A DNA stretch of 64,000 nucleotides from the NCBI GenBank assembly GCA_910587655.1, contig CAJUND010000012.1:29703-93702 (forward strand), in the 5' to 3' direction. Source of the stretch: an uncultured Agathobacter sp. (GTDB lineage: Bacteria > Bacillota > Clostridia > Lachnospirales > Lachnospiraceae). The position numbers and the translations under genes are program-made. Shown here piece after piece: positions 50,614-58,524 of this stretch. The notes under the pieces are model-generated. The model worked only from the letters and a program-made list of their open reading frames with translations. It was not told the origin of the DNA and did no database searches. How positions within the stretch are numbered: the stretch's first letter is position 1; each line of letters starts with the position of its first letter.

Positions 50614-51138
50614 ATGCTGTCCAAACCTGCCACAATGCTCTTAGGGCTTATTTATGAAAAACCGCTCAACGCATACGAAATCATCAAACTGTTAAACTAC
50701 ATGAATGTAAAATGGTGGTTCAATATCGCTGATTCAACGGTATATTCTACTCTGAAAACTCTTGAACGAAAAGAATTTATCACCGGTTCAACCGAAAAAG
50801 TCGGAAATATGCCAGACCGCACCGTTTACAGTCTTTCTGAAAAAGGGAAAAACGAGTTTACCGATACTCTGAAGGCATCCATCCTGCAATTTAATTATGA
50901 CACAAATATTTTTTCTATTGCGGCTTTTTTTCTGGACATATTCACACCTGATGAAAAACAGAAGCTTCTGCAGGAACGTCTTGCATTTTTGCAAAAATAC
51001 CGTACAGGAATAGAAAACCAGATTAATCCATTATGGGAAAGCGAAGTTTCCACTGTTCATTCTGCAAATGTAAAAAGAATGCTGGATTTAGTGGATGCTG
51101 AAATAACAGGAACAGAACGTTTACTTGAAGCTGTATGA
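50614..51138 (+). CDS. PadR family transcriptional regulator
   Basis: 174 residues. MLSKPATMLLGLIYEKPLNAYEIIKLLNYM begins the winged helix (quoted in part: LLGLIYEKPLNAYEIIKLLN), DSTVYSTLKTLERKEFI is the recognition helix, and PDRTVYSLSEKGKNEFT the wing; a Vir_act-type helical tail follows. ATG 50614 follows GGAGG eight bases upstream; the longer frame from 50467 would extend into the divergent gene. Likely represses the DUF998 membrane protein gene. Followed at 34 bp by the AraC regulator gene. Confidence 0.88.
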   Translation: MLSKPATMLLGLIYEKPLNAYEIIKLLNYMNVKWWFNIADSTVYSTLKTLERKEFITGSTEKVGNMPDRTVYSLSEKGKNEFTDTLKASILQFNYDTNIFSIAAFFLDIFTPDEKQKLLQERLAFLQKYRTGIENQINPLWESEVSTVHSANVKRMLDLVDAEITGTERLLEAV

Positions 51139-51171
51139 AAAATACATGAAATAACGAGGTGGAAAAATACC

Positions 51172-51921
51172 ATGGGAGCAAACAGCATACGCTATTTATT
51201 TCATGCCAAAACGGGCATTGAACTGATTTTCTGCGAGAACTCAACCATATCCTATCCAGTGCATAATCATGTTTCTGTACTGACAGTCGGCATTCTGTTA
51301 GATGGCGCCATCATCCTTACTGCCAGTCAGGAAACAAAAACTTACGGGCGAAATGAAACCTTTGCCATATTACCATATACGCCGCACAGCATTACTGCTC
51401 AGGGCTGCTATACCATGCTCAGCCTGTGCATTGATAAAAATGCAATAAACAATTATGGAATTATAACCATAAAGAATCATATTTCGGTCCTTCTGATGCA
51501 GGTTCTGCATACGGAAAAAATCAGTCAGCAGCAGATACTGCTGCTATTAAACTGCCTGAATGAACTCCCTGATTTTTCCAGCCAGAGTATGAAATATCAC
51601 ACCCCTTATATTCAGGATTTAAAAACGCAGCTGGAATTATATCCGGAATGCAGACTTACGGTCGATGAAATGGCGCAAAACGCTTTTACCAGCAAATACC
51701 ACTTAATCAGAAGTTTTAAGGCAGAGATAGGGCTTACACCACACCAGTTCCAGATTCAGAACCGTATCCGCAAGGCACAGCGCTTAATTCACAAAACCGA
51801 AACAATAACGGAAGCAGCCCTGGCAACGGGTTTCTGCGACCAGAGCCACTTCATCAAACAGTTTGAAAAATATGTAGGTATAACGCCCTTAAGATATAAA
51901 TCATCCTCCGGGATGATATAA
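51172..51921 (+). CDS. AraC family transcriptional regulator
   Basis: 249 residues: N-terminal AraC_binding cupin-like sensor (about 10-130, with PVHNHVSVLTVGILLDG) and C-terminal double helix-turn-helix (LTVDEMAQNAFTSKYHLIRSF; LATGFCDQSHFIKQFEKYVG). Positive or dual regulator responding to a small molecule. Ribosome site GAGGTGG lies nine bases upstream. It is convergent with the small cupin gene on the other strand. Confidence 0.9.
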   Translation: MGANSIRYLFHAKTGIELIFCENSTISYPVHNHVSVLTVGILLDGAIILTASQETKTYGRNETFAILPYTPHSITAQGCYTMLSLCIDKNAINNYGIITIKNHISVLLMQVLHTEKISQQQILLLLNCLNELPDFSSQSMKYHTPYIQDLKTQLELYPECRLTVDEMAQNAFTSKYHLIRSFKAEIGLTPHQFQIQNRIRKAQRLIHKTETITEAALATGFCDQSHFIKQFEKYVGITPLRYKSSSGMI

Positions 51922-51964
51922 CCAGACGGGATTTGTACAGCGAATATTAATGACGTTGTACCGG

Positions 51965-52360
51965 TTAGCAGAGCGCGGGCATAAATTTTGCAAACAGGTA
52001 AAGCCCGTCCTCTCCAGCTCTCACTTCATGCGGTACGCCTGCGGGGAAAACAGATATTACGCCCGCTTCATAGGACAGTTCTGCACCATCATTGACACAA
52101 ATGCCCGAACCGGAGATTACCTCATGCGTTTCCAGCTGTTTTTCATGGATATGACTGCCAATCTTTTTATTTGGAGCTATCCTTACAAGATGGAAACTGA
52201 ATTGTCCGCCCGTTTTTTCAGATGTAACAATATGTTTCAGCTCCACGCCCTCAAACGTGGGATGTACCGACCACGGAATCGCATCAAATGTAACCGCGTC
52301 ATCCGCTAACAGCAGCTTTCCTCCTTCACTGAATTTTTCAAAGAGATTTTTGTAATCCAT
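51965..52360 (-). CDS. Cupin domain protein
   Basis: 131-residue single cupin. HLVRIAPNKKIGSHIHEKQLETHEVISGSG carries the metal motif (in part: GSHIHEKQLETHEVISGSG: H, H, E, H), with the second cupin motif in SVFPAGVPHEVRAGE. Cupins include isomerases, dioxygenases and ligand binders; function unknown here. ATG 52360 is chosen, because it is preceded by AAAGGAAG at suitable distance; a GTG at 52369 is also possible. Confidence 0.82.
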   Translation of the reverse strand: MDYKNLFEKFSEGGKLLLADDAVTFDAIPWSVHPTFEGVELKHIVTSEKTGGQFSFHLVRIAPNKKIGSHIHEKQLETHEVISGSGICVNDGAELSYEAGVISVFPAGVPHEVRAGEDGLYLFAKFMPALC

Positions 52361-52504
52361 TTCCAGCACTTCCTTTCAAATTTTTTGGCAGTGTCCCTGC
52401 CTGCTTACATCATACCGGTAAGCGTAAAATCTGAATTGTAAAAAATTGCGGAAAAAAACAGTTGCATTCATAATAGTTGGATTATTTTTATTGCCGATAC
52501 AACA

Positions 52505-52532
52505 AATGAGCTTACATAACTGTAAGCTCATT
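52505..52532 (-). terminator. Hairpin downstream of the PD-(D/E)XK gene
   Basis: 12-bp stem AATGAGCTTACA/TGTAAGCTCATT with a four-base loop, 29 bp after the gene end. The U-tract is weak (TTTGTTG), so it may act as a weak terminator. Confidence 0.45.
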
Positions 52533-52560
52533 CATTCAAACACCTCTTCCGCAGCAGCTA

Positions 52561-53526
52561 TTACATAGGTACTGGCTCTTTTCCCTCAATAATAACCTCT
52601 ACTTCTTCTACATCTTTACCAGTCACTGTTACTATCTGCTCTGTTGTAAAACCATTATTATGCATGTTAAGGATAATTTGTTTTACCATTGCTTCGCCTT
52701 CCGCACGACCAATCTCAATACCCTTTTCCTCAATTCCCTGACTCAGGTTGCACATGACGCTCACATCCTCTCTAATGCTGTCCTCAATAAAAATATCGTA
52801 CTCATTTCCAATAATATTTAATTTTTCATCTATGGTAAGCTCTTGCGATAACAAAGCCCCCAACAGACGATGCAACTCATATCTTTCATCATGCCCCGGA
52901 AGTTTTTCTGCTAAACCTATCATCACAATATTCAGCAGATCCAGCTTTCCTTTCCATTCATAAAAACCAATCACATTATCATTGGTAAGGTGGATATGAT
53001 TCATCGTGTTTTCTTCCATATTCATGCATACCCAGATGGAATAAACACGCTTTATATCATCATAACTGGAATTCTCGAAATCCCTTTCTTTTTGCGAAGA
53101 AATCAGGCGGCTTACATAAAAGATTGCCCGATTCAATATTTTATACCCATTCGGCTCATCCTTCTGCGCCTCCACATTAACAATCATCTGCGAAAGTCCA
53201 TCTTTCATACGCACATAAAAAACAATATCAAACCTTACTAATCCCTCATTTACATCTGCATTTTCCGAATTAAATCCCACAAGCCTCTGTCCATCTTTTT
53301 CAAGGCTTATGTTGGAAAGTCCAGGTTCTATAGGAACCGTGCTGATATATGGTTTTCCTTCAATATAAGAAATCGCATCTTTGGGATCCATCCCCTTAAA
53401 CTCATCTACTGTCTTTACCAATATATGTGCAAGTATACTCTTCTGTCCCAGCAGGCGTTTTGCGCTGGCATCATACTGTGCCTTTTTATCCGTTGCCCTT
53501 ACTGCATTTTTCAATTCTGTATTCAC
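52561..53526 (-). CDS. PD-(D/E)XK nuclease family transposase (Rpn-like)
   Basis: 321 residues. Family marks are AISYIEGKPYISTVPIEPGL, VNEGLVRFDIVFYVRM (catalytic Asp) and IVNVEAQKDEPNGY (E-x-Q/K), with an Ig/Glu-rich C-terminal EEKGIEIGRAEGEAMVKQI. The Rpn group consists of recombination-promoting nucleases sometimes annotated as transposases, and they are common, often multicopy, in Lachnospiraceae. GTG 53526 is chosen because GAGAGGAAG precedes it. No terminal inverted repeats are evident, so the gene appears to be a lone Rpn-type coding unit. Confidence 0.85.
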   Translation of the reverse strand: MNTELKNAVRATDKKAQYDASAKRLLGQKSILAHILVKTVDEFKGMDPKDAISYIEGKPYISTVPIEPGLSNISLEKDGQRLVGFNSENADVNEGLVRFDIVFYVRMKDGLSQMIVNVEAQKDEPNGYKILNRAIFYVSRLISSQKERDFENSSYDDIKRVYSIWVCMNMEENTMNHIHLTNDNVIGFYEWKGKLDLLNIVMIGLAEKLPGHDERYELHRLLGALLSQELTIDEKLNIIGNEYDIFIEDSIREDVSVMCNLSQGIEEKGIEIGRAEGEAMVKQIILNMHNNGFTTEQIVTVTGKDVEEVEVIIEGKEPVPM

Positions 53527-53682
53527 AGGTCTTCCTCTCTTTTGTATAGGATACAGCCATCTATAAAAGGTATGGAACCACACTTATATTATATCCTACC
53601 AAACGCTTTAAAACAACCAAATTCAAATAAATAATATCCGGAAATCACCCACTTCATCCAGCCTTTAGGCGCTTCTGCGTCG

Positions 53683-54333
53683 TCATTGCACTCTATTCCT
53701 TTCTTTTTTCTTCACATAAGTCAGGGTAATTGTAATCAGTAATATGCTGCTTCCTAAAAGCCATCCTTTTGCCTGGAAATTGCCTGCCCTCATAGAAAAC
53801 AGATAAAAAGCATTCATGCCCGATATATTCCCAAGATAGTTAAAGAGGTAATATCCTGTTGATACCAAATATCCTGCTATCACTGAATTACTTAGCACTG
53901 CCGCAAAAAAGCCAGTGCTCCCTAAAGCCAGTTCGCTTATTACAGTCCCAGAAACATAGCTAACATAAGAAAATGTACAGTTTTTCATTATCATAATTTC
54001 TGCAAATATGCCCGTCAGAAACACCAGCATGAGAACTGCCATCATCAGCCTTATAAATAAAATCATCCATTGCGGCACCTTTCTGGTATATACTGCTTCC
54101 CGTATTGCCGCTTCCTGCTCTGCTGCATGAAGCGGCACGATTAGTAATATTCCAATCAGTATTACCGACTGCTCCAGACATTCTGCCGAATAGACCTCAT
54201 TCAGATTTTTAATGCTACGCAGAACTGGAACAATCAACAGATATAAAACCGCACGTAAAAGATTATTTTGTATGGATAAACGAAAATTTACTTTTAATAT
54301 TCCCCAAAGCCTTCCCAAAGATATATGCCGCAT
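53683..54333 (-). CDS. ABC-2 type permease, second subunit
   Basis: 216-residue membrane protein with about six helices (LRAVLYLLIVPVLR, VILIGILLIVPLHAA, MILFIRLMMAVLMLVFL, GLGSTGFFAAVLSNSVI and others). It has no recognised domain beyond an ABC-2-like topology. It overlaps the first permease by 71 bp and ends the operon of ATPase, permease and permease. The layout is like small exporters for peptides or bacteriocin immunity (LanFEG), by inference. Confidence 0.72.
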   Translation of the reverse strand: MRHISLGRLWGILKVNFRLSIQNNLLRAVLYLLIVPVLRSIKNLNEVYSAECLEQSVILIGILLIVPLHAAEQEAAIREAVYTRKVPQWMILFIRLMMAVLMLVFLTGIFAEIMIMKNCTFSYVSYVSGTVISELALGSTGFFAAVLSNSVIAGYLVSTGYYLFNYLGNISGMNAFYLFSMRAGNFQAKGWLLGSSILLITITLTYVKKKERNRVQ

Positions 54334-55669
54334 TGATTTTTCCTTTCCTTTTCTGCTGTAATATCCATACGGACAGGATAACAAGTAAAATACTGATGCC
54401 TGCCATTAACAGTCTGTTCATGCAAATGACATGAAAACGATCCTTTACCAGTTCATAGCCCCGCAGTGTATTGTGCCGTATCATCAGAGTAATCATTTTT
54501 GTATCTCCGGATAATCCTGTAACGCCCCTGTCAATCATCCACCATAAAAACTGCAGCAGGACTGCAAACGAAGAATCTGTCAGCAATGTGAAAAAAACAC
54601 CTGTTGCAGAAACTATCATAACAGTTGGCAGCAGCCACCACAGGATATATTTGATAAAGGCAAAACAGTCAATGGAAATACCATGTTCACTCCCAAAAGA
54701 TATAAGCGGTATCAAAGATTCAAAGCTTAACAGTATGACAGGAATAAGAACCATTGTAATGCCTGCCAGATATCTTGTTAAAACTAACTTTAGCGAAGAT
54801 ACTTTGCGGATATAAAGCAGCTCTGTCATATGATCCATGCGGTCTTCCATCCACAGAAACACAATCATAAAAATCGGATATAATCCTAAAGACAGCCCCA
54901 TATAATCGCAGAACAGCCGGGCAAATCCTCCTGCCACTTTATCACCCCTGATTGTCTGGTCGTACTCGACACACGCTTCCTCATAACTCATTTCGGATAT
55001 ACCAAAATAAGTTATCATCATTTCCACTGAATAGTGCGAGCCTTCTTCTCCAATCATCGTTTCCATTTCCATCATTAATTCTTTAAAACGCCCATATGTA
55101 ACTTGCGGCATGAATTTTTTCGTTTTATCCATTTCTCCGCTATTATCAGCAGACTTACCATCTTTGCCTGATATATGAAATTTGCCCTCCTCATCATAAT
55201 CTGCCCTGTCGGTTGAAATAATTGTGCCCGTTACAGCAGGAAAATAACTCTTCGGCAAATTACTTAGCTGTTCTTGTGTAAGTCCCGTTATCTCACATAA
55301 GATTTCAAGAACCCGTGCCTGCTCTTTGCTGCCAAGCGAAACTGCCTTGTAATTTCTTAGAGGCAGAGGGTAAGTGGCATAAACATTGTTTTTGTACTCC
55401 ATTAATAACACACGGGTCACACCTGTCATAATTTCTTCTGGATTGTCCTCAGAAGTTTTCATACCAAAATATTCATCATCTTCTTTCGGCTCTGCAAGCA
55501 GCGGTCGGTCAAAGCTGATATTTTCCGATGCCTTACCATTTGCCCGGTCAGTCTCTGTTTTCGTCACACCGCGAAACTTTCCCCACCAGCTAAAAATAAG
55601 CACCGCTATAAAAAGAAAATATACAAAACTGACCGCTATTCTGCGGCATTCCCTTAAATATAATTTCAT
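54263..55669 (-). CDS. ABC-2 type permease, first subunit with large extracellular domain
   Basis: 468 residues. One N-terminal helix (about 9-27, IAVSFVYFLFIAVLIFSWW), a hydrophilic region of about 220 residues (ENISFDRPLLAEPKEDDEYF to EYDQTIRGDKVAGG) and a C-terminal bundle of six helices. The large outer loop is unusual for a simple ABC-2 permease and could bind a peptide or contact the linked sensor kinase. It overlaps the ATPase gene by 4 bp. Confidence 0.75.
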   Translation of the reverse strand: MKLYLRECRRIAVSFVYFLFIAVLIFSWWGKFRGVTKTETDRANGKASENISFDRPLLAEPKEDDEYFGMKTSEDNPEEIMTGVTRVLLMEYKNNVYATYPLPLRNYKAVSLGSKEQARVLEILCEITGLTQEQLSNLPKSYFPAVTGTIISTDRADYDEEGKFHISGKDGKSADNSGEMDKTKKFMPQVTYGRFKELMMEMETMIGEEGSHYSVEMMITYFGISEMSYEEACVEYDQTIRGDKVAGGFARLFCDYMGLSLGLYPIFMIVFLWMEDRMDHMTELLYIRKVSSLKLVLTRYLAGITMVLIPVILLSFESLIPLISFGSEHGISIDCFAFIKYILWWLLPTVMIVSATGVFFTLLTDSSFAVLLQFLWWMIDRGVTGLSGDTKMITLMIRHNTLRGYELVKDRFHVICMNRLLMAGISILLVILSVWILQQKRKGKINAAYIFGKALGNIKSKFSFIHTK

Positions 55670-56406
55670 GAACGGACACCTCCTTCCATTTGGTGCAGCA
55701 GATACATATATCCATCCTCCAAAGCAGGGGACGCTATCCCCTCTGCCTGCTGAATCAGTTCTTCCGTACTTCCATGAAATATTAATCTGCCATCATCCAG
55801 TACTACAACTTTATCGCAGACGGATTCAATGTCTGAAGCAATATGCGTTGACAAAAGTACTATCCTGTCATCCGCAAAATCACGCAGCAAATTATGAAAG
55901 CGAATGCGTTCTTCGGGGTCAAGTCCTGCCGTCGGTTCATCAGCAATTAGAATCGTGGGATTATGCAATAATGCCTGAGCAATTCCCAACCGTCTTTTCA
56001 TTCCGCCTGACAATGCCTTTACTTTTGTTCTCATATCCTCTTTCAGATTTACCCGTTCAAGCAGTGTCAGTATTCTTTCCTTTCGGACTTTATCCGGAAT
56101 ATTCGATAACAGACCAAGATAATCCATCACATCGTAAACGCTCATACTTTTGTAAAATGAAAAATCCTGCGGGAGATAGCCGACAATTTCTCTTATTTTA
56201 CTGATATCTTTGATTGGAATACCATTTATACTGACTTCACCGCCTGACGGCTCAGAAAGCGTTGCTAAAATCCTCATCAGGCTTGTTTTCCCTGCGCCGT
56301 TCCGTCCAAGAAGTCCATACATTCCAGAACGAATGGTAACAGATACATTTTCAAGAGCTGTTTTTTTTCCGTAATTTTTACACAAATTGCTGATTACAAT
56401 TTCCAT
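55666..56406 (-). CDS. ABC transporter ATP-binding protein
   Basis: 246-residue ATPase: Walker A GLLGRNGAGKTSLMRIL, signature LSGGMKRRLGIAQALL, Walker B TILIADEPTAGLDPEER and H-loop LSTHIASDIESV. Pattern with GLLG and GGMKRRLG is of the drug/peptide exporter type (ABC-2 partners). The start codon is preceded by a hairpin whose 3' arm contains the ribosome site. It drives the two permeases that follow. Confidence 0.92.
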   Translation of the reverse strand: MEIVISNLCKNYGKKTALENVSVTIRSGMYGLLGRNGAGKTSLMRILATLSEPSGGEVSINGIPIKDISKIREIVGYLPQDFSFYKSMSVYDVMDYLGLLSNIPDKVRKERILTLLERVNLKEDMRTKVKALSGGMKRRLGIAQALLHNPTILIADEPTAGLDPEERIRFHNLLRDFADDRIVLLSTHIASDIESVCDKVVVLDDGRLIFHGSTEELIQQAEGIASPALEDGYMYLLHQMEGGVRS

Positions 56407-56437
56407 AAAAAAACCTCCTTACCTGTGTTGTAAGGAG
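56407..56437 (-). promoter_or_regulatory. Attenuator-like hairpin that buries the ABC ribosome site
   Basis: On the minus strand CTCCTTAC-AACACAG-GTAAGGAG (56415-56437) is followed by seven T and then the ATG of the ABC ATPase. The 3' arm includes the AAGGAGG ribosome site, and the 5' arm is its complement, so folding would both hide the site and look like a terminator. It separates the sensor kinase gene from the transporter genes. Confidence 0.7.
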
Positions 56438-56474
56438 ATTTTATAATAGAAAAGACAATTTTCCGAAAAGAATA

Positions 56475-57659
56475 CTATAAAATTCTTAATTTAGCAGTTA
56501 CACACGCCCCTTTTTCCCTATTGTTTGTAACAGACAGCATACCTCCATGTTTTTCGCAAAGTATCCTGCAAATGCCAAGTCCTATGCCAAAATGCTCATT
56601 TTCCCTGTCCCTGCTGTAAAACATGGTGGCAGCCTTTCTTAAATCCTCCTCTGGAAAGCCTTTTCCGTCATCCTTTACTGTAAGAATAAGAAATTTATCA
56701 TTCCGGGTTATACTTATGTTTATTTGTTTCTCAGCATACCTTAATGCGTTTTGCAGGAGATTTTCTAAAATCCGAAAAAGCACGCCTTTATCTATCCTGA
56801 CCTCATCGAAAGCAATGTCACACGAAAAAAGAACTTCCTTTCCCCCAGCCAGCTGCCAAATATTGCTTTTGATTTCCTTTATCAAAAATTTTACATTTTC
56901 AGGCTGTATTTTAATTTCGATGTTTTCAATTTTTTCAATATTCCTGACACACTCTGCATACTGTTCCAGCCGTGTTGCCGCTCCCTGCATGGATAACACC
57001 GTATCCAGCAACTCATCGTCTGTGAGTTTATCCTGTGAAATACTCTTCTCCAAATAATCCAGATATCCTTTTAAAACAGTAACTGGTGTCCTTAAATCAT
57101 GTGCCACCGAAGCATTCAGTAATTTCCTTTGTTCCAGACTTTCCCACAATGCTTTATTATTCTGCCAGAGCTCTTTACGCATCTTTTCCATAGAACTGCA
57201 CAGCTGCCCTAATTCATCACTGCCATTATATTTAATACAAAAATCAAGGTTATCTTCCTGTATCCGCTTTATCCCGTTTTGCAGCTGTCCAATCGGTACC
57301 CGAAGTTTTCTCCTGTAATACACCATAGTTGCAATTCCAATACCGCCAACAATATAAAAAACAGGTAATCCAATCATAGCAGCATAAGAGCCATAGTATA
57401 TCATATTTTGTCCAGTACTTAATTCCTGCCACTTCCAGATATTTTCGTTATCAGAAATATTTATTACATATCCGCCCGTAGTTTCATCCACTGTAAACCG
57501 GGGATTTCTAATAATTGCAGACCGGTTTTCCAGTATTTCGTGCTGTGTCTGATTCGCCAGAAAAACCGTAATTCCAGACAATGCTCCAGTCACACATACG
57601 GTAGTCAAAAATGTTACCGCCATCGACATTTTAAGTGATTTTGCTCTTATTTTGCCCAT
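56475..57659 (-). CDS. Sensor histidine kinase, two membrane segments
   Basis: 394 residues. Helix 1 about 15-35, a short extracellular loop (about 36-75), helix 2 about 85-110, HAMP-like region, HisKA with His in NASVAHDLRTPVTVL, and HATPase with VKDDGKGFPEEDL and FGIGLGICR. Kinase for the adjacent OmpR-type regulator, whose gene overlaps the start by 13 bp. The small loop suggests sensing of membrane or peptide stress; a role with the following exporter is likely. Confidence 0.9.
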   Translation of the reverse strand: MGKIRAKSLKMSMAVTFLTTVCVTGALSGITVFLANQTQHEILENRSAIIRNPRFTVDETTGGYVINISDNENIWKWQELSTGQNMIYYGSYAAMIGLPVFYIVGGIGIATMVYYRRKLRVPIGQLQNGIKRIQEDNLDFCIKYNGSDELGQLCSSMEKMRKELWQNNKALWESLEQRKLLNASVAHDLRTPVTVLKGYLDYLEKSISQDKLTDDELLDTVLSMQGAATRLEQYAECVRNIEKIENIEIKIQPENVKFLIKEIKSNIWQLAGGKEVLFSCDIAFDEVRIDKGVLFRILENLLQNALRYAEKQINISITRNDKFLILTVKDDGKGFPEEDLRKAATMFYSRDRENEHFGIGLGICRILCEKHGGMLSVTNNREKGACVTAKLRIL

Positions 57660-58318
57660 TTATATCCAACTCCCCATACCGTTTCAATATAATTTTTATC
57701 AGTATAAACTGACAGTTTATTTCGGATCTTCCGGATGTGTTCCTTTACAACAATACTGTCACCCTCGCTGTCATATCCCCAGAGTTTTTCATAAATGGTT
57801 TCCCTGTCAAACACCATGCCTGCATTTTGGGAGAGAAATCCGATAATTTCAAATTCTTTGTTTGAAAAATCCAGCCGTTCTTTTCCCAAAAATACAGTTC
57901 TGCCATTATAATCAATCATCAATTCCTCATCAAATCTTATATTCGCCGCTATGCCTTTTCTTTCTTCCCGTCGCAGATGCGCTGAAATTCTTGCCTGCAA
58001 TTCATCCATGCTAAAAGGTTTTGTTATATAATCATCCGCGCCGACAGATAAACCTTTTATTACATCCTCTTCTGCCACCCTTGCTGTCAGAAAAATGACC
58101 GGACAGGATATATGTTTGCGGATAAGCCGGCATAGCTCCAGTCCGTCCATTTCCGGCATATTGATATCCAGCAGTATAATGTCAAATGCCATCGTTAATA
58201 ATTCCAGTGCTTTTCTTGCACTGTCCGCTGTATATACAGAAAACTTTTCCTGCAGGCACTTCTTCATCATTGACAGTATCATTTCCTCATCATCAATAAT
58301 TAATATCTTATATTTCAT
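57647..58318 (-). CDS. OmpR family response regulator
   Basis: 223 residues: receiver (LIIDDEEMILSMM, Asp in IILLDINMPEMDGLEL, Lys in YITKPFSMDEL) and C-terminal winged helix (ERLDFSNKEFEIIGFLSQNAG, VVKEHIRKIRNKL). ATG 58318 follows GGAAAGGAAC. Predicted to control the following kinase and exporter genes. The region upstream contains a transposase remnant (58375-58465) and no clear promoter. Confidence 0.92.
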   Translation of the reverse strand: MKYKILIIDDEEMILSMMKKCLQEKFSVYTADSARKALELLTMAFDIILLDINMPEMDGLELCRLIRKHISCPVIFLTARVAEEDVIKGLSVGADDYITKPFSMDELQARISAHLRREERKGIAANIRFDEELMIDYNGRTVFLGKERLDFSNKEFEIIGFLSQNAGMVFDRETIYEKLWGYDSEGDSIVVKEHIRKIRNKLSVYTDKNYIETVWGVGYKWAK

Positions 58319-58374
58319 AAGTACTGTTCCTTTCCCAATGCAGTCTGGTTGATTATAACAGCTAAAAGACAAAT

Positions 58375-58465
58375 TTTCGACAATTTGGAGTTTGGTTTTC
58401 TTTTTACGATTGGAATATTTCATATCCATAAGTGTCATTTGAGCCATGAGCATTCCACCTTTCAC
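58375..58465 (-). pseudogene. 5' remnant of an IS5-type transposase gene
   Basis: In minus-strand frame MKGGMLMAQMTLMDMKYSNRK and following KKTK resemble the N termini of IS5-family transposases (MxQMTLTDMEYSxRKxKTKRE type). Similarity stops after about 28 residues, and the frame then runs into the response regulator leader. Assignment rests on a short stretch recalled from the family, so it is tentative. Confidence 0.35.
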
Positions 58466-58524
58466 TGATACTTATATTTCAGCATAAAATAAAACGTATC
58501 CTGACAAAATGGAAAAATCTATGC

